A DNA stretch of 64,000 bases, from NCBI GenBank assembly GCA_016794505.1, contig JAEUJZ010000049.1, positions 64,136 through 128,135 on the forward strand, read 5' to 3'. The position numbers and the translations under genes were made by a program. The notes beneath the pieces are model-generated. The model saw nothing but the letters and a program-made list of their open reading frames with translations, did not search any database and was not told the origin of the DNA. Position 1 is the stretch's first letter; each line of letters starts with the position of its first letter. Positions 34,737 to 43,687 of this stretch are shown here, piece by piece. The stretch is from Myxococcales bacterium (GTDB lineage Bacteria > Myxococcota_A > Polyangia > Palsa-1104 > JAEUJZ01).

Positions 34737-35645
34737 ATGTTTTCATCGTGTCGTCGATGTGTACGCTTCGAGGGACCCTTTCGTGGGCTGCGCCCTGTGC
34801 TGCGTAGCCTGGGCCTGATTTTGGGCTTGGGTCTGGGTGGGTCGCTCGCACAGGCGGGGCCTTCGGACTTCGCGATCTACACGCTGCGGCTGGGGGGTGA
34901 ACCCGAGGCTGCGCAGCCCTATATCGATCGCATGGCCGCCGAGATCGAAAAGGCGGCAGGCTGGGCTAAGGGCTCGGCAAAGGGCCGCTTCTTGACCTCG
35001 CGCAAAGAAGTGCAGAGCTTCCTGGATGCGCAGAAGCCCGGCTTCGGCATTCTTGAGCCCTGGCTGTACTTCGAACTGCGCCAGAGTCAAAAGCTTGAGC
35101 TCTTGGTGCAGGTCGACAGCGCCGATCTCAACTCGCCGCGGCTACACGTCGTGGTGAAAGACCCGGCGTGGAAGACTTTGGCGGATCTGAAAGACAAGAA
35201 GCTGTGGACGCATCTTGCGGACTCGCCTGCCTACTTGAGTCGAGTTGTGCTCGACGGAAAACAGCCAGCGCAGCAGCACTTTCAGTTGAAGCAGGTGGGC
35301 AGCGCGATCAAAGCCGCACGCGCGGTGCTGCGCGGCGAAGCCGACGCCGCCCTGCTTGATGACGAACAGCTTGCGATGGCGCAGAAGCTGGATGGTGGGG
35401 CGGCCCTGCGGGCTGTCTATTCGTCGGTGCCGCAGCCATCTGTGGCGGTGGTCGCGTTCGGCGCCGTGCTGCCCGCGGACAAACAGGCGGCGCTGCGCAA
35501 GGCACTGCTCAATCTGTGCGCTGGGGCAGGGGCCGCGACCTGCACAGAGATGCACATCCGCACGTTCGTGGCACCGAACAACACGCTGTTCCAAGAAGCG
35601 CAGCGTCGCTTTGATGGCACGGCTGGAACAGGGAAAGGCAAGTGA
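34737..35645 (+). CDS. PhnD-like periplasmic substrate-binding protein
   Basis: 302 residues from ATG 34737, chosen because AGGAGA lies upstream and the N-terminus is then a signal peptide ending AQA-GP. The mature protein has the two-lobed periplasmic-binding pattern of the phosphate/phosphonate PhnD-like family: an N-terminal strand FAIYTLRLGG, PYIDRMAAEIE, FGILEPWLYFELRQ, the hinge strand HVVVKDPAWKTLADLKDKKLW, and a second-lobe segment ADAALLDDEQL. Family members feed ABC transporters or, in some cases, sensors. No permease or ATPase gene lies next to it. The last four bases (GTGA) overlap the next gene, so the two products are probably made together. Confidence 0.75.
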   Translation: MFSSCRRCVRFEGPFRGLRPVLRSLGLILGLGLGGSLAQAGPSDFAIYTLRLGGEPEAAQPYIDRMAAEIEKAAGWAKGSAKGRFLTSRKEVQSFLDAQKPGFGILEPWLYFELRQSQKLELLVQVDSADLNSPRLHVVVKDPAWKTLADLKDKKLWTHLADSPAYLSRVVLDGKQPAQQHFQLKQVGSAIKAARAVLRGEADAALLDDEQLAMAQKLDGGAALRAVYSSVPQPSVAVVAFGAVLPADKQAALRKALLNLCAGAGAATCTEMHIRTFVAPNNTLFQEAQRRFDGTAGTGKGK

Positions 35646-36505
35646 AAAAGCCGATGGTCGTACTGAACTGGGTGTCCTTGGGGCGACTCTTCGCGACGAG
35701 CCGGCCCGTTCTTTCGGGGCTTCTTTTGGCTGGGACTTTGGCGCTTTCCGCCTGTCCGCCGGCTGCGGATGTCAAAGGCGGTGGATCGGCATTCAGCGTC
35801 GATGCGTTGCCTGCTGATCCGACGGCACTATTGCGGGCGGCAGATGAGCAAGATGCGGCGGCGGCTCCGCGCAACTCGCTGGCTGTGCTGGAGCGTGCGC
35901 AGAAGACGCAGGCCGACTGGGCGGCTGGGCCGGGAGCGTATGACCTGCAGTGGCGCATGGCCCGCGCCTATGCCGCGCTGTCCGAGCCCGATGGCGATCA
36001 GCGCGCGACGACGGTGCCAGCCGGTGTGCAAGCCGCCAAGCGCGCCATTGAGCTTCAGGCCGAGCGCGTCGAGGGGCACTATTACCTGGCGCAGCTACAT
36101 GGGTTTTCAGCGCTGCTGCAAAAAGGCGAGACACGCGGTCTGGTCCAGAGCTTTGTCAGCGAAGCCGAGGCCGCCATCAAAGCCGACGAGAAGTTCGATG
36201 CTGGCGGGCCGCTGCGCATCCTCGGCGTGCTGTATGCACGCGCGCCGAAAGAGCCCGTTTCCGTCGGAGATCCCGAAAAAGCAGTGCAGTACATGAAGCG
36301 CGCCGTCGCGGTGGCGGCGGACTATCCGCCAAACCAGTTCTTCCTGGCCGAAGCCTATGTTGCCGATGAGCGCTATGGCGAGGCCGAGGCGGCGCTGGCC
36401 ACGGCGCGCAAGCTGCTATCTGATCCGAAATGGGATGCCCGTCGCTCGTCGTGGCGCGAGCTCTTGAGCCGTATCGAGCGCAAGCTCAAGGCCAAGCAAA
36501 ACTGA
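35642..36505 (+). CDS. TPR lipoprotein similar to TatT (TRAP transporter T component)
   Basis: 287 residues. The signal sequence ends in the lipobox LSAC (Cys38). The body is a TPR array. It has the particular pattern of the TatT family: GHYYLAQLHGFSALL, then FDAGGPLRILGVLYARAPK, VGDPEKAVQYMKRAV, PPNQFFLAEAYV and a final helix pair. TatT forms trimers that associate with the binding protein of a TRAP system. It overlaps the PhnD-like gene by four bases (GTGA), using GTG 35642 as its start, so a complex with that protein is likely. No TRAP permease is in this window. It ends 71 bases before a convergent gene. Confidence 0.7.
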   Translation: MKKPMVVLNWVSLGRLFATSRPVLSGLLLAGTLALSACPPAADVKGGGSAFSVDALPADPTALLRAADEQDAAAAPRNSLAVLERAQKTQADWAAGPGAYDLQWRMARAYAALSEPDGDQRATTVPAGVQAAKRAIELQAERVEGHYYLAQLHGFSALLQKGETRGLVQSFVSEAEAAIKADEKFDAGGPLRILGVLYARAPKEPVSVGDPEKAVQYMKRAVAVAADYPPNQFFLAEAYVADERYGEAEAALATARKLLSDPKWDARRSSWRELLSRIERKLKAKQN

Positions 36506-36576
36506 CCACCGCTGCGCTGCATGCGCAGGTCCCAGCGGGGCCATCTTGAGAGGGGAAGAACGCGACGCGCTGCCGC

Positions 36577-38715
36577 CTAGCGGCCGTAGGTGAGGACGCC
36601 CTGACCCGCGAACCAGATCAGGCCGGTGGTGGATGCCCACATCGACAGCGTGCGTCCGGGGCGGCCCATGCTGGTGTTCATTTGGCGGAAGTTGGCGCCG
36701 TTCCAGCGGTACAAGGCACCCTGCGCATCCGAGAACCACGCATCGTTGGCCGACGTGGCGACAATGCGCTGGATGCCACCGATGCTGCCCGAGATGTTCA
36801 TCGGTGCGCTCCACATCGTGCCGTTCCAGCGGTAGGCGACGCCGTCGCCGCCGGCCCAGACATCGGTTGCGCTGGAGCCCGCGACAGTGTGAACGGTTGC
36901 CGTCAGCATGCCGGTCCGCGACCAGCTGGTGCCGTCCCAGCGCGCCATGTCGCCGCCGCCGGCCACAAAGACATTGGACGGTCCCGAGCCCCACAGCGTC
37001 GTCTGCAGGCGGTTTAAGCTCAGCGTATCGAGCTGCCACGCCGTGCCATTCCACTTAAGTGGCGTCGTGAAGGAGCCACCAAACGCCCACGCGAGGGTCG
37101 GGCTGGCCGCGTACACCAGGTTCATCGAGCTTTCGAGATCAAACGGCGACGGCAGAGGCGAGCGAGTCCACGTCTTGCCGTCGTAGTGGAACAGGACGGC
37201 CTTGTTGTTTTCGCCCGCGCAGAGCCAGATGTCCGATGGACCCGAGCCGCTGATGCCGTAGAGCGCCGCGTTGGCTCCTGTAACCATGGGCGCGGACTCT
37301 TGGTATGCCACGCCGTTGTAGTGGACGAGAGTGGCCTTGTCCGTGACGAACCACACATCGCTTGCGCTGCTGCCCCAGACGTACTTGATCTCGCCGGAAA
37401 AGACGTTGGCGCGATCGCTTGTGACCTTGGTGCCATCCCAGTGCGCGACGGTGCCGCGTGGGCCGACCAGCCACATGCTGTTGGCGGCCGTGCCCGAGCC
37501 CTTGGCAAAGATGCCGACGTCTTTGGCCGGCGTCTGGATGGTGGACCAGGTGGCCCCGTCGAAGCGGTACAGCACGCCTCCGGGGCCGGCTGTGAAGATG
37601 TTGTTGGCGTTGATGCCCCAGAGCCCGATGATGCCCGACGCGCCCGAGATGTCTGCGGTAGGCGCCGTCGGTGGCATTTGGTACGCGGTGCCGTTGATGC
37701 GGTACATCTGAGACGTTAAGTGCTGCATGTACGCGACGCCGGGCCCCGACGTATAGATGCCCTGCGGCGTGTAGCTGCGAGCGAGGAAGGTCCAGTTCGC
37801 TCCGTTCCAGCTCGATACCGAGAAGTCGTCGCCATAGACCCAGACGTTGCTGCCCGAGGTGCCTGAGATGCCGCGCAAGAAGGCCGCAGTGGTGCGCGCC
37901 GCGGCTTGCCGGCGAGGCCATGCACCGGCTGCGGCATAGTGAAGCGCGAAGGCCGATAACTCGGTGACGATGACCGACGATGGACCGTCGCTGTACACCC
38001 CCGTGGTGAACACGTTGGATCCGGTGGTGACAGGGCCCCAGCTTGTGCCGTTCCAGCGCAAGACCAGGCCGTTGTTGCCGCCTGCGATCCACGCGTTGTT
38101 GCCAGGGCTCGCCGAGATCCCCTGCAGATCGTCCAGCGTGCCGCTTGGCGTGATGCTCCAGCGCGTGCCGTCATAGTGCAGGATGGTGCCCATCGCGCCG
38201 ACGGCCCAGACATCGTTGGCAGTGACCGCTGACACATCGCGCAGGTTCATGCCGAACGGCAGTGGCGCTTCCCAGCACAGACCATCGCCCGTGCATGCCA
38301 GCGGACTGAAGTTGGCGGTGACCGCGACATCTTCCGTCGGTGTGATCTTGCAGATTGCGCTCTGCCCGGCGCAGGGGCCGGTCCAGCCCGCGAAGGCGGT
38401 GCCACCTTGGCCTTGTGCGGTTAGCTCCAATGGAACGCTGGATGGAAACATGGCGGAACATGTGCCGGATCCGCCGCAGTCGATGCCTGCGGGTTGGCTG
38501 CTGACCACGCCGGAGCCTTGCCGCGTAACCGTGACGGTGATCAGCGGTCCGCCGGTCATGTCGCCGCCGGGATTCATATCCATGTTCATGTTGTTGCCGG
38601 GGTTGCCGCCGTTGCATGCCGACAGCACCCCCAGCGAAGCCGCGGCGAGTGCCATCGGCCACGAACACACACCATGCGGAGCGCCGCCCAGAGCAGATTT
38701 CCTCGGATTCGCCAT
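36577..38715 (-). CDS. Large beta-propeller lipoprotein with an InlB-repeat-like domain
   Basis: 712 residues. The signal sequence ends in the lipobox LSAC (Cys34), followed by a Met/Asn/Gly-rich linker (about 38-55). Residues 57-135 form a divergent InlB B-repeat-like sandwich (VTRQGSGVVSSQP, GTAFAGWTGPC, VAVTANFSP). From about 145 to the end there are some eleven blades with a motif of the type S-x-N/D-x-W-x-x-G, such as DVWAVGAMG, NAWIAGGN, NVWVYGDD, SMWLVGPRG, DIWLCAGE and DVWAGGDG. They resemble YCF48/Kelch-type propellers found in myxobacterial exported proteins. It is probably a surface adhesin or sensor. AGGTG lies before ATG 38715. It is convergent with the TatT-like gene. Confidence 0.82.
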   Translation of the reverse strand: MANPRKSALGGAPHGVCSWPMALAAASLGVLSACNGGNPGNNMNMDMNPGGDMTGGPLITVTVTRQGSGVVSSQPAGIDCGGSGTCSAMFPSSVPLELTAQGQGGTAFAGWTGPCAGQSAICKITPTEDVAVTANFSPLACTGDGLCWEAPLPFGMNLRDVSAVTANDVWAVGAMGTILHYDGTRWSITPSGTLDDLQGISASPGNNAWIAGGNNGLVLRWNGTSWGPVTTGSNVFTTGVYSDGPSSVIVTELSAFALHYAAAGAWPRRQAAARTTAAFLRGISGTSGSNVWVYGDDFSVSSWNGANWTFLARSYTPQGIYTSGPGVAYMQHLTSQMYRINGTAYQMPPTAPTADISGASGIIGLWGINANNIFTAGPGGVLYRFDGATWSTIQTPAKDVGIFAKGSGTAANSMWLVGPRGTVAHWDGTKVTSDRANVFSGEIKYVWGSSASDVWFVTDKATLVHYNGVAYQESAPMVTGANAALYGISGSGPSDIWLCAGENNKAVLFHYDGKTWTRSPLPSPFDLESSMNLVYAASPTLAWAFGGSFTTPLKWNGTAWQLDTLSLNRLQTTLWGSGPSNVFVAGGGDMARWDGTSWSRTGMLTATVHTVAGSSATDVWAGGDGVAYRWNGTMWSAPMNISGSIGGIQRIVATSANDAWFSDAQGALYRWNGANFRQMNTSMGRPGRTLSMWASTTGLIWFAGQGVLTYGR

Positions 38716-39015
38716 GCTGCACCTACTTCGCTAGTCGAACGGGTTAGGAAAACGAGAATGGGACGCTGCTGGCGCGTTGCTCGCCTCCTCCAAGGTGCCG
38801 CCTGGCGCACGATGCCGTCGCCCCATAAGCATCGCGCTGCCCCCCACTGCACGTCGCGCTCTGGCTACTATACCGCGCAGGCTGGCTGCTGTGCGCTCGC
38901 CGAAAATTGCAGTCTGCAGTCCTCGCTGCGGCGGAGGATCTGCGTACCTGCGGCGAGGATGTTCGGCGGAGTCTGACCCGCGCTTGGCATAGAGCCTGCG
39001 CGGCTTCCCTGCCGT
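38716..39015. other. 300-base intergenic region, nothing recognised
   Basis: Lies between the start of the propeller lipoprotein and the end of the hypothetical gene at 39016, both on the minus strand. Open frames here are arginine-rich and lack ribosome binding sites. No terminator hairpin or repeat was seen. Confidence 0.5.
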
Positions 39016-39603
39016 TTATTCTTCGTACCCGGTGGGAGGAATGTCGAGATGGACGCTGCGTGCGGGCCCCGGCACGCCGTTCCCACCCGCAGGGCCGGGC
39101 GTTTTTGCCGTCGCCGCGTCTGCCTTCGCGGGGTGCGGTGCGGCGCTGTCCGGCCGAAACGGCTGCAGCGAGCGCGCCGTGGCCCAGAACACCGTCTCTT
39201 GCTCAGCGAATGTGGCCGTCGTCGCCACATAGTTGATGCCGTAATAGAAGGACTCATCGGCGAACAGCACGTACAGCCGATGCTCTTCGGGTCGGTTCGG
39301 ACTCGGAAAGGCCCAGATTTCGAAGTAAACCCCGGCAAGGCCCGTCTCGGTCTTCGTCGGAAAGGGCCCCAGGCGACGCGACACGTGCAGGCCGGACTTT
39401 TCCTCGACGGTCACGGCCATGGCAATCAGCTCAGCGGGCGGGGGCAGCTTTTCGTGTCGTGGCAAAAGCGGCGACACGAGGATCACCGTCGTCGCGGAAG
39501 CATGCGAAACGCCCGGTGGGGCGAGCCGGATCAGGCTTCCCTGACGGACATACGTCCAGCCAGCAGGGGCCGCTAGATCTGGATAGTTCAAGGTGGGTGG
39601 CAT
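39016..39603 (-). CDS. Hypothetical protein with an alpha/beta core
   Basis: 195 residues. The core (1-150) is a compact alpha/beta unit: WTYVRQGSLIRLAPPG, ATTVILVSPLLP, LIAMAVTVEEKSGLHVSRRLGP, LAGVYFEIWAFPSPN, HRLYVLFADESFYYGINYVAT and a helix with FAEQETVFWATARSLQPF. The arrangement resembles the DcrB/PsbP-like fold, known from memory only. The last 45 residues are Ala/Pro/Gly-rich and disordered. There is no signal peptide. It is divergent from the DUF2071 gene across 131 bases. No function is claimed. Confidence 0.5.
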   Translation of the reverse strand: MPPTLNYPDLAAPAGWTYVRQGSLIRLAPPGVSHASATTVILVSPLLPRHEKLPPPAELIAMAVTVEEKSGLHVSRRLGPFPTKTETGLAGVYFEIWAFPSPNRPEEHRLYVLFADESFYYGINYVATTATFAEQETVFWATARSLQPFRPDSAAPHPAKADAATAKTPGPAGGNGVPGPARSVHLDIPPTGYEE

Positions 39604-39722
39604 GTTGTGATCTTATCGTGCTCGCTGTGGCTTTTCGGCACAAAGTCTGCGACGGAAGCGGCTGATTCTGCGAGCTTACGCAGCGTGTGACACCGCGCCC
39701 AAGACCGGGCCTCTGTCCTTGA

Positions 39723-39728
39723 TAGACT
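39723..39728 (+). promoter_or_regulatory. Candidate extended -10 box before ATG 39735
   Basis: TGA-TAGACT, with the hexamer six bases before the ATG and no ribosome binding site; a likely leaderless start. Confidence 0.35.
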
Positions 39729-39734
39729 GGGCCT

Positions 39735-40496
39735 ATGCCTGAGCCGACCGACGCCATCGACCGGATCTCTCCGACGAGCAAGCCGCCTGGCTGTCCCGTC
39801 ATGTACCAGCGCTGGGCCTATCTTTTGTTTCTGCACTGGCCCGTGCCGGAAGCGATGCTGCGTCCGCTGATTCCCGCGCGCTTGACCATCGACACGTTGG
39901 CGGGCCAGGCCTATGTCGGGCTGGTGATGTTCACCATGACCGGCGTGCGGCCGATCTTGCTGCCGCCCGTGCCGGGCCTTTCAAGCTTCCACGAGACCAA
40001 CGTCCGAACCTATGTCCACGACGGTGGCAAGAACCCTGGGGTCTGGTTCTTTAGCCTGGATGCGGCCAATGCCATCGCCGTGAAGATCGCGCAGACGTTC
40101 TTTCACTTGCCGTATTTTTATGCCCGTATGTCGCTGAAGGCTGGGCGCGATACCAAGGCGCCTGGCGTGGTTGAGTACGCGACCGAGCGCTTGTGGCCGG
40201 CGCCGACTCCTGCGACGGCACAGGCGCGCTATGAAGTGACCGGCCCGGCCCGGCCGGCCGCGCCGGGTACGCTCGAACACTTCCTCGTCGAGCGCTACAT
40301 CTTGTACACGCAGCAAGCGGGCAAGCTGAAGTTGGGGCGCGTCCATCACTCGCCCTATCCCGTGCAGCCGGCGCGCGTCGATGCGATCCGTGAAGACCTG
40401 ATTGCAGCGCTTGCGATCAAGCGACCGGACAGCGCCCCCTTGGTCCACTACGCAAGCGAAGTGCAGGTCAATATCTACGGTCTGGAAGATGTCTAG
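39735..40496 (+). CDS. DUF2071 (YqjF-like) protein
   Basis: 253 residues, normal for the family. It has the family's opening pattern (MYQRWAYLLFLHWPVPEAMLRPLIPARLTIDT), the strand with AYVGLVMFTMTGVRP, the segment FHETNVRTYVHDG and GVWFFSLDAANAIAVKIAQTFFHLPYFYARM. DUF2071 proteins are related to acetoacetate decarboxylase by fold, and their role is not established. No signal peptide or membrane helix is seen. A TGA-TAGACT box lies six bases upstream of the ATG. It ends about 100 bases before the convergent amidohydrolase gene. Confidence 0.85.
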   Translation: MPEPTDAIDRISPTSKPPGCPVMYQRWAYLLFLHWPVPEAMLRPLIPARLTIDTLAGQAYVGLVMFTMTGVRPILLPPVPGLSSFHETNVRTYVHDGGKNPGVWFFSLDAANAIAVKIAQTFFHLPYFYARMSLKAGRDTKAPGVVEYATERLWPAPTPATAQARYEVTGPARPAAPGTLEHFLVERYILYTQQAGKLKLGRVHHSPYPVQPARVDAIREDLIAALAIKRPDSAPLVHYASEVQVNIYGLEDV

Positions 40497-40593
40497 CGTG
40501 CGTCGCTGATCGCGCGAGATCTTCGTCGGCGTGATGCCGCGTCTGCGGGCTCGCAGGGCCGTGCAGGCTGTGCGGATCGCAGCGGTTGTCGCG

Positions 40594-42165
40594 CTACCAA
40601 GACTCTGGTGTGGCGTCGCTGGCCAGCGGGCTCTGATACGGACTGCCCGCGGTGCTGCCTGCGAATTCGGCGCGTGCGCGGCGCACCACGTCGGGGCTGG
40701 AAAGCAGTACACTCAGCGCCCCAGCGAGCGTCTTGGCCGCCACCATCATTCCTTTTTTGCCCATCGCGTGACCTGCCGCTGCCGTCTGCGCCCAGTGGTG
40801 CGCCGGAGTTCCCAGCGGCCGCGTCGCCACCGCAAGCTCGGCCAAGGGCACGACCGCGCTCGTCTCGCCGACATCCGAGGACGCCGTGGCGCCATGTCCC
40901 GGTGACAGCGGCAGCACCGCAGGGGACAGACCTTGCGCGGGTACACCCACTTCTTTTTGGATGGCGCGGGCGAGCTCGTGATCGGCGGCATCCCAGGCTG
41001 GGGCTCCGACTTTGTCTAGCTCTGTCTGCAGCACGCGCGACAGGACTTCGTTGTAAAGCGGCTCGCGCGTTGCGGCGCGCACCGTGACTTTGCTGCGCGT
41101 CTCGCTGGCCAAGGCGGCGCCATCCGCGGCTTTGCGCAGCCGATCCAGCATGCTGCGCACTCGGGTGCCGGTCTCGTCGCGAACGAAGTACTGCACCTTG
41201 GTGTAATCGGGAATCACGTTCGCTGCGACGCCCCCTGCTTTGATCACGCGATGCAGCCGCGCCGTCGGCAGGATGTGTTCGCGCATCAGCGCCACCGCGT
41301 GATCGAAAAGCTCCAGCGCGGACAGCGCGCTGCGTCCCAGCCACGGCGAAGCTGCGGCATGTGCCGTCGTACCCATGAATTCGACATCGATCACCGTGAC
41401 CGCTAGGCGCGGCCGCGTATAGACGTACGTCGTCTCTTCCGGGTGCCAAGCCAGCACCACATCGGTGCCACGAAACAGGCCATCGCGAACCATGAAGGTC
41501 TTGCCGATGATCTGTTCTTCCGCGGGGGTGCCGAACACCTGGATCGTTCCAGCTAGGCCGCGGCGGCTGCGCTCGCGATTGGCGGCGATGGCTGCTGCGA
41601 CGGCCGCGGTGCCAAGCAGGTTGTGACCGCAGCCATGCCCGGCCGCCCCCGTCAGCACGGCTTCCTTGCGCGCGATGCCTGGCTTTTGCGACAGACCGGG
41701 CAGCGCGTCGTATTCGGCCAAGACGCCGACAACCGGCGCGCCATGTCCCGCCGTCGCAACCCAGCCCGTCTTCATGCCGGCTACGCCGCGTACGACGGAA
41801 AATCCCTCTTTTTCAAGCTCGCGCGCCAGCACCTCGGCGCTCTTGGTTTCGGCCAGAGCCAGCTCGGGATGTGAAAAAATCGTGTCGGCGATCGGACCCC
41901 AGCGCGCCAACGACAGCGGGTCTTGGCGCTCGACGCGGGCTGCGTCAGGCGGCCGCTCGTTCGCGCGGGCCGCGCTGGGCGCAAGGGCCACAAAAAGCCC
42001 GCAGGCCGCGATCCAGAGCGGCCATTTCCGTCGAGGAACGCGCCCATTCGCCCGGCCAGGCAGCGGCAGCGCAGGGTGCAACGCCGACACATAGTGCGAC
42101 ACAAAAAGAGCGCAGTCCATGGAGCCCGGCAGCTTCGCACCGCGCCACCTGATCTGGCAAGGCAT
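40594..42165 (-). CDS. Exported M20-family amidohydrolase (AbgB-like)
   Basis: About 523 residues; the start is uncertain (ATG 42165 or 42120). The 45 residues before RRKWPLWIAACGLFV are unusual, and the real signal peptide is RRKWPLWIAACGLFVALAPSAARA. The mature enzyme has the two-metal site of the M20 family: GHGCGHNLLG, the acidic pair in PAEEQI, the histidine in AWHPEE, and a late HHW. The dimerisation domain begins at VTVIDVEFMGTTAHAAASPW. Its closest named relatives are p-aminobenzoyl-glutamate hydrolase subunit B and other amidohydrolases that cut N-acyl amides. The cofactor would be zinc or manganese. It lies convergent to the DUF2071 gene and divergent from the next hydrolase gene across 244 bases. 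Confidence 0.85.
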   Translation of the reverse strand: MPCQIRWRGAKLPGSMDCALFVSHYVSALHPALPLPGRANGRVPRRKWPLWIAACGLFVALAPSAARANERPPDAARVERQDPLSLARWGPIADTIFSHPELALAETKSAEVLARELEKEGFSVVRGVAGMKTGWVATAGHGAPVVGVLAEYDALPGLSQKPGIARKEAVLTGAAGHGCGHNLLGTAAVAAAIAANRERSRRGLAGTIQVFGTPAEEQIIGKTFMVRDGLFRGTDVVLAWHPEETTYVYTRPRLAVTVIDVEFMGTTAHAAASPWLGRSALSALELFDHAVALMREHILPTARLHRVIKAGGVAANVIPDYTKVQYFVRDETGTRVRSMLDRLRKAADGAALASETRSKVTVRAATREPLYNEVLSRVLQTELDKVGAPAWDAADHELARAIQKEVGVPAQGLSPAVLPLSPGHGATASSDVGETSAVVPLAELAVATRPLGTPAHHWAQTAAAGHAMGKKGMMVAAKTLAGALSVLLSSPDVVRRARAEFAGSTAGSPYQSPLASDATPESW

Positions 42166-42409
42166 GCCCGATCGCAGGTCCGATCCATTGTGAACACTAT
42201 GGATAGAAACACGATCACCGGATGGGTAACGCGGGCCATCGGAGAGGCGTGTCGTGGCTTATTTCAGACGGAAATTTTGCAAAATATGGAACGAAAAGAA
42301 ACACGCGCTGGAACCTTTTGTGAAAGACCATCGTCCGATCTACGGAAAAGATGGCAGCAGGCGATCTGCCAGATTCAGCCACTTGTGGCGCAACAGAAGG
42401 AGACGCGAC

Positions 42410-43459
42410 ATGCGCATTCACAACCGGGGCCTTCTTGTTTGGTGCGTGGTGAGCTCGGCTTTTTTGGGCTGCTCTTCCGATGGCGGACCGGCGGGCGGGG
42501 ACAGCATGGACATGAGCACGGGCGGCGATCCGCTCAAGGTGGAATCGGTCAGCAAGCGCGCGGCTGCGTGCAGCGGCGCACCGGGCGCAGCCAGTCGCTG
42601 CGAGGCCTATGACGTCGTCTGCGAAGGCCTGCCAGCGGCTGTCGTCGAGGTCGCGTATTACAACCGCACGGCGGGGACCAGCGACAAGGGCAGCATCGTC
42701 TTTGGCAGCGGCGGCGACGGCACGGGCTTTTACAATTACACGCAGACCAAGCGGCTCTTGGATGCTGGCTACAACGTCATCGATCGCCGCTGGCCTGCTG
42801 GCTGGTTCACGGCGGGGACGGCGGGACCCCAGCAGACCGCGTGTCGCTTGGCGGCACTCTTGCGCTATCTGCGCGCAAGCGTCGCCCCGACGGGAGCGTT
42901 CTGTGCAACGGGAAACTCCGGCGGCAGCGCCGAGCTTAGCTATGCCCTTACGTGGCAGGGCGCAGGCAAGGTCCTCGACTTTGCGCTGCCTAGCTCGGGC
43001 CCGTTTCATCGCTTGGATCTCGCGTGCCAGGGCGAGACCGACGCAGCGTGGAAGGCGCAGTGCCAGATGCTGATCAGCACGCGCTGCCCCGACTGCCAAA
43101 GCCGCATCTGTCAGCTCGGCAACGGCCCGCGGTCGCTGATCGACAACAGCTTTTCCGCCCTGCCCAAGTGCTCGGCGGCGACGGCGATGGATCTGGCCAC
43201 GCTCAAGACGCTGGGGCCAGCCCAGGGGCCCAATGCCGCGACGCTGGATGGTGCTCCGGTGCGTTTTCTGACGGGAAAAGACGACTCGGGGGCCTACGCT
43301 CCGCTGCAGACGGCGCTGCATGATGCGCTGAAGGCCAGCGGCGCCAGCGTCGAGATCCTGTATGTGACCGGCGCCCCGCACGAGATGGACACGACCTCAG
43401 CCGGTGCCAACGCGATCTTCGACGCCCTTAGCACACGCTGCGTCCCGCGCGCCAAGTAA
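42410..43459 (+). CDS. Secreted or lipid-anchored alpha/beta-hydrolase-like protein
   Basis: 349 residues from ATG 42410, chosen because AAGGAG lies upstream and the product then begins with a signal sequence ending in the lipobox FLGC (Cys21). After a Gly/Asp/Met linker the core reads as an alpha/beta-hydrolase: GSIVFGSGGDGTGFYNYTQT, a helix, FCATGNSGGSAELSYAL with Ser170 as the likely nucleophile, FLTGKDDSGAYAP near the acid and APHEMDTT with the likely histidine. Many cysteines (about ten) suggest disulphides outside the cytoplasm. The substrate is unknown. The upstream 244 bases have higher A/T content and no further gene. Confidence 0.7.
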   Translation: MRIHNRGLLVWCVVSSAFLGCSSDGGPAGGDSMDMSTGGDPLKVESVSKRAAACSGAPGAASRCEAYDVVCEGLPAAVVEVAYYNRTAGTSDKGSIVFGSGGDGTGFYNYTQTKRLLDAGYNVIDRRWPAGWFTAGTAGPQQTACRLAALLRYLRASVAPTGAFCATGNSGGSAELSYALTWQGAGKVLDFALPSSGPFHRLDLACQGETDAAWKAQCQMLISTRCPDCQSRICQLGNGPRSLIDNSFSALPKCSAATAMDLATLKTLGPAQGPNAATLDGAPVRFLTGKDDSGAYAPLQTALHDALKASGASVEILYVTGAPHEMDTTSAGANAIFDALSTRCVPRAK

Positions 43460-43687
43460 GAGCGCTGCGCAACACCCACTGCAGCCCCTGTCTGCCGCGT
43501 TGGTCGTCGGTCCTGTCGGGGAGAACGCTCACGCCTCGGTCCGCGCAGCCAGGGAGGCCGCGCGACGGGATGGATGGGCGCTCGTATCCGCTGGGAGCAC
43601 CGCGCCACCATGCGCCGGGGCTTTCTGCAGCTCGCCTGTTGCCTCTTCGCCTTCAGAGTTGTCGTGGGGGCGTTTTGCGAGGCCCTG

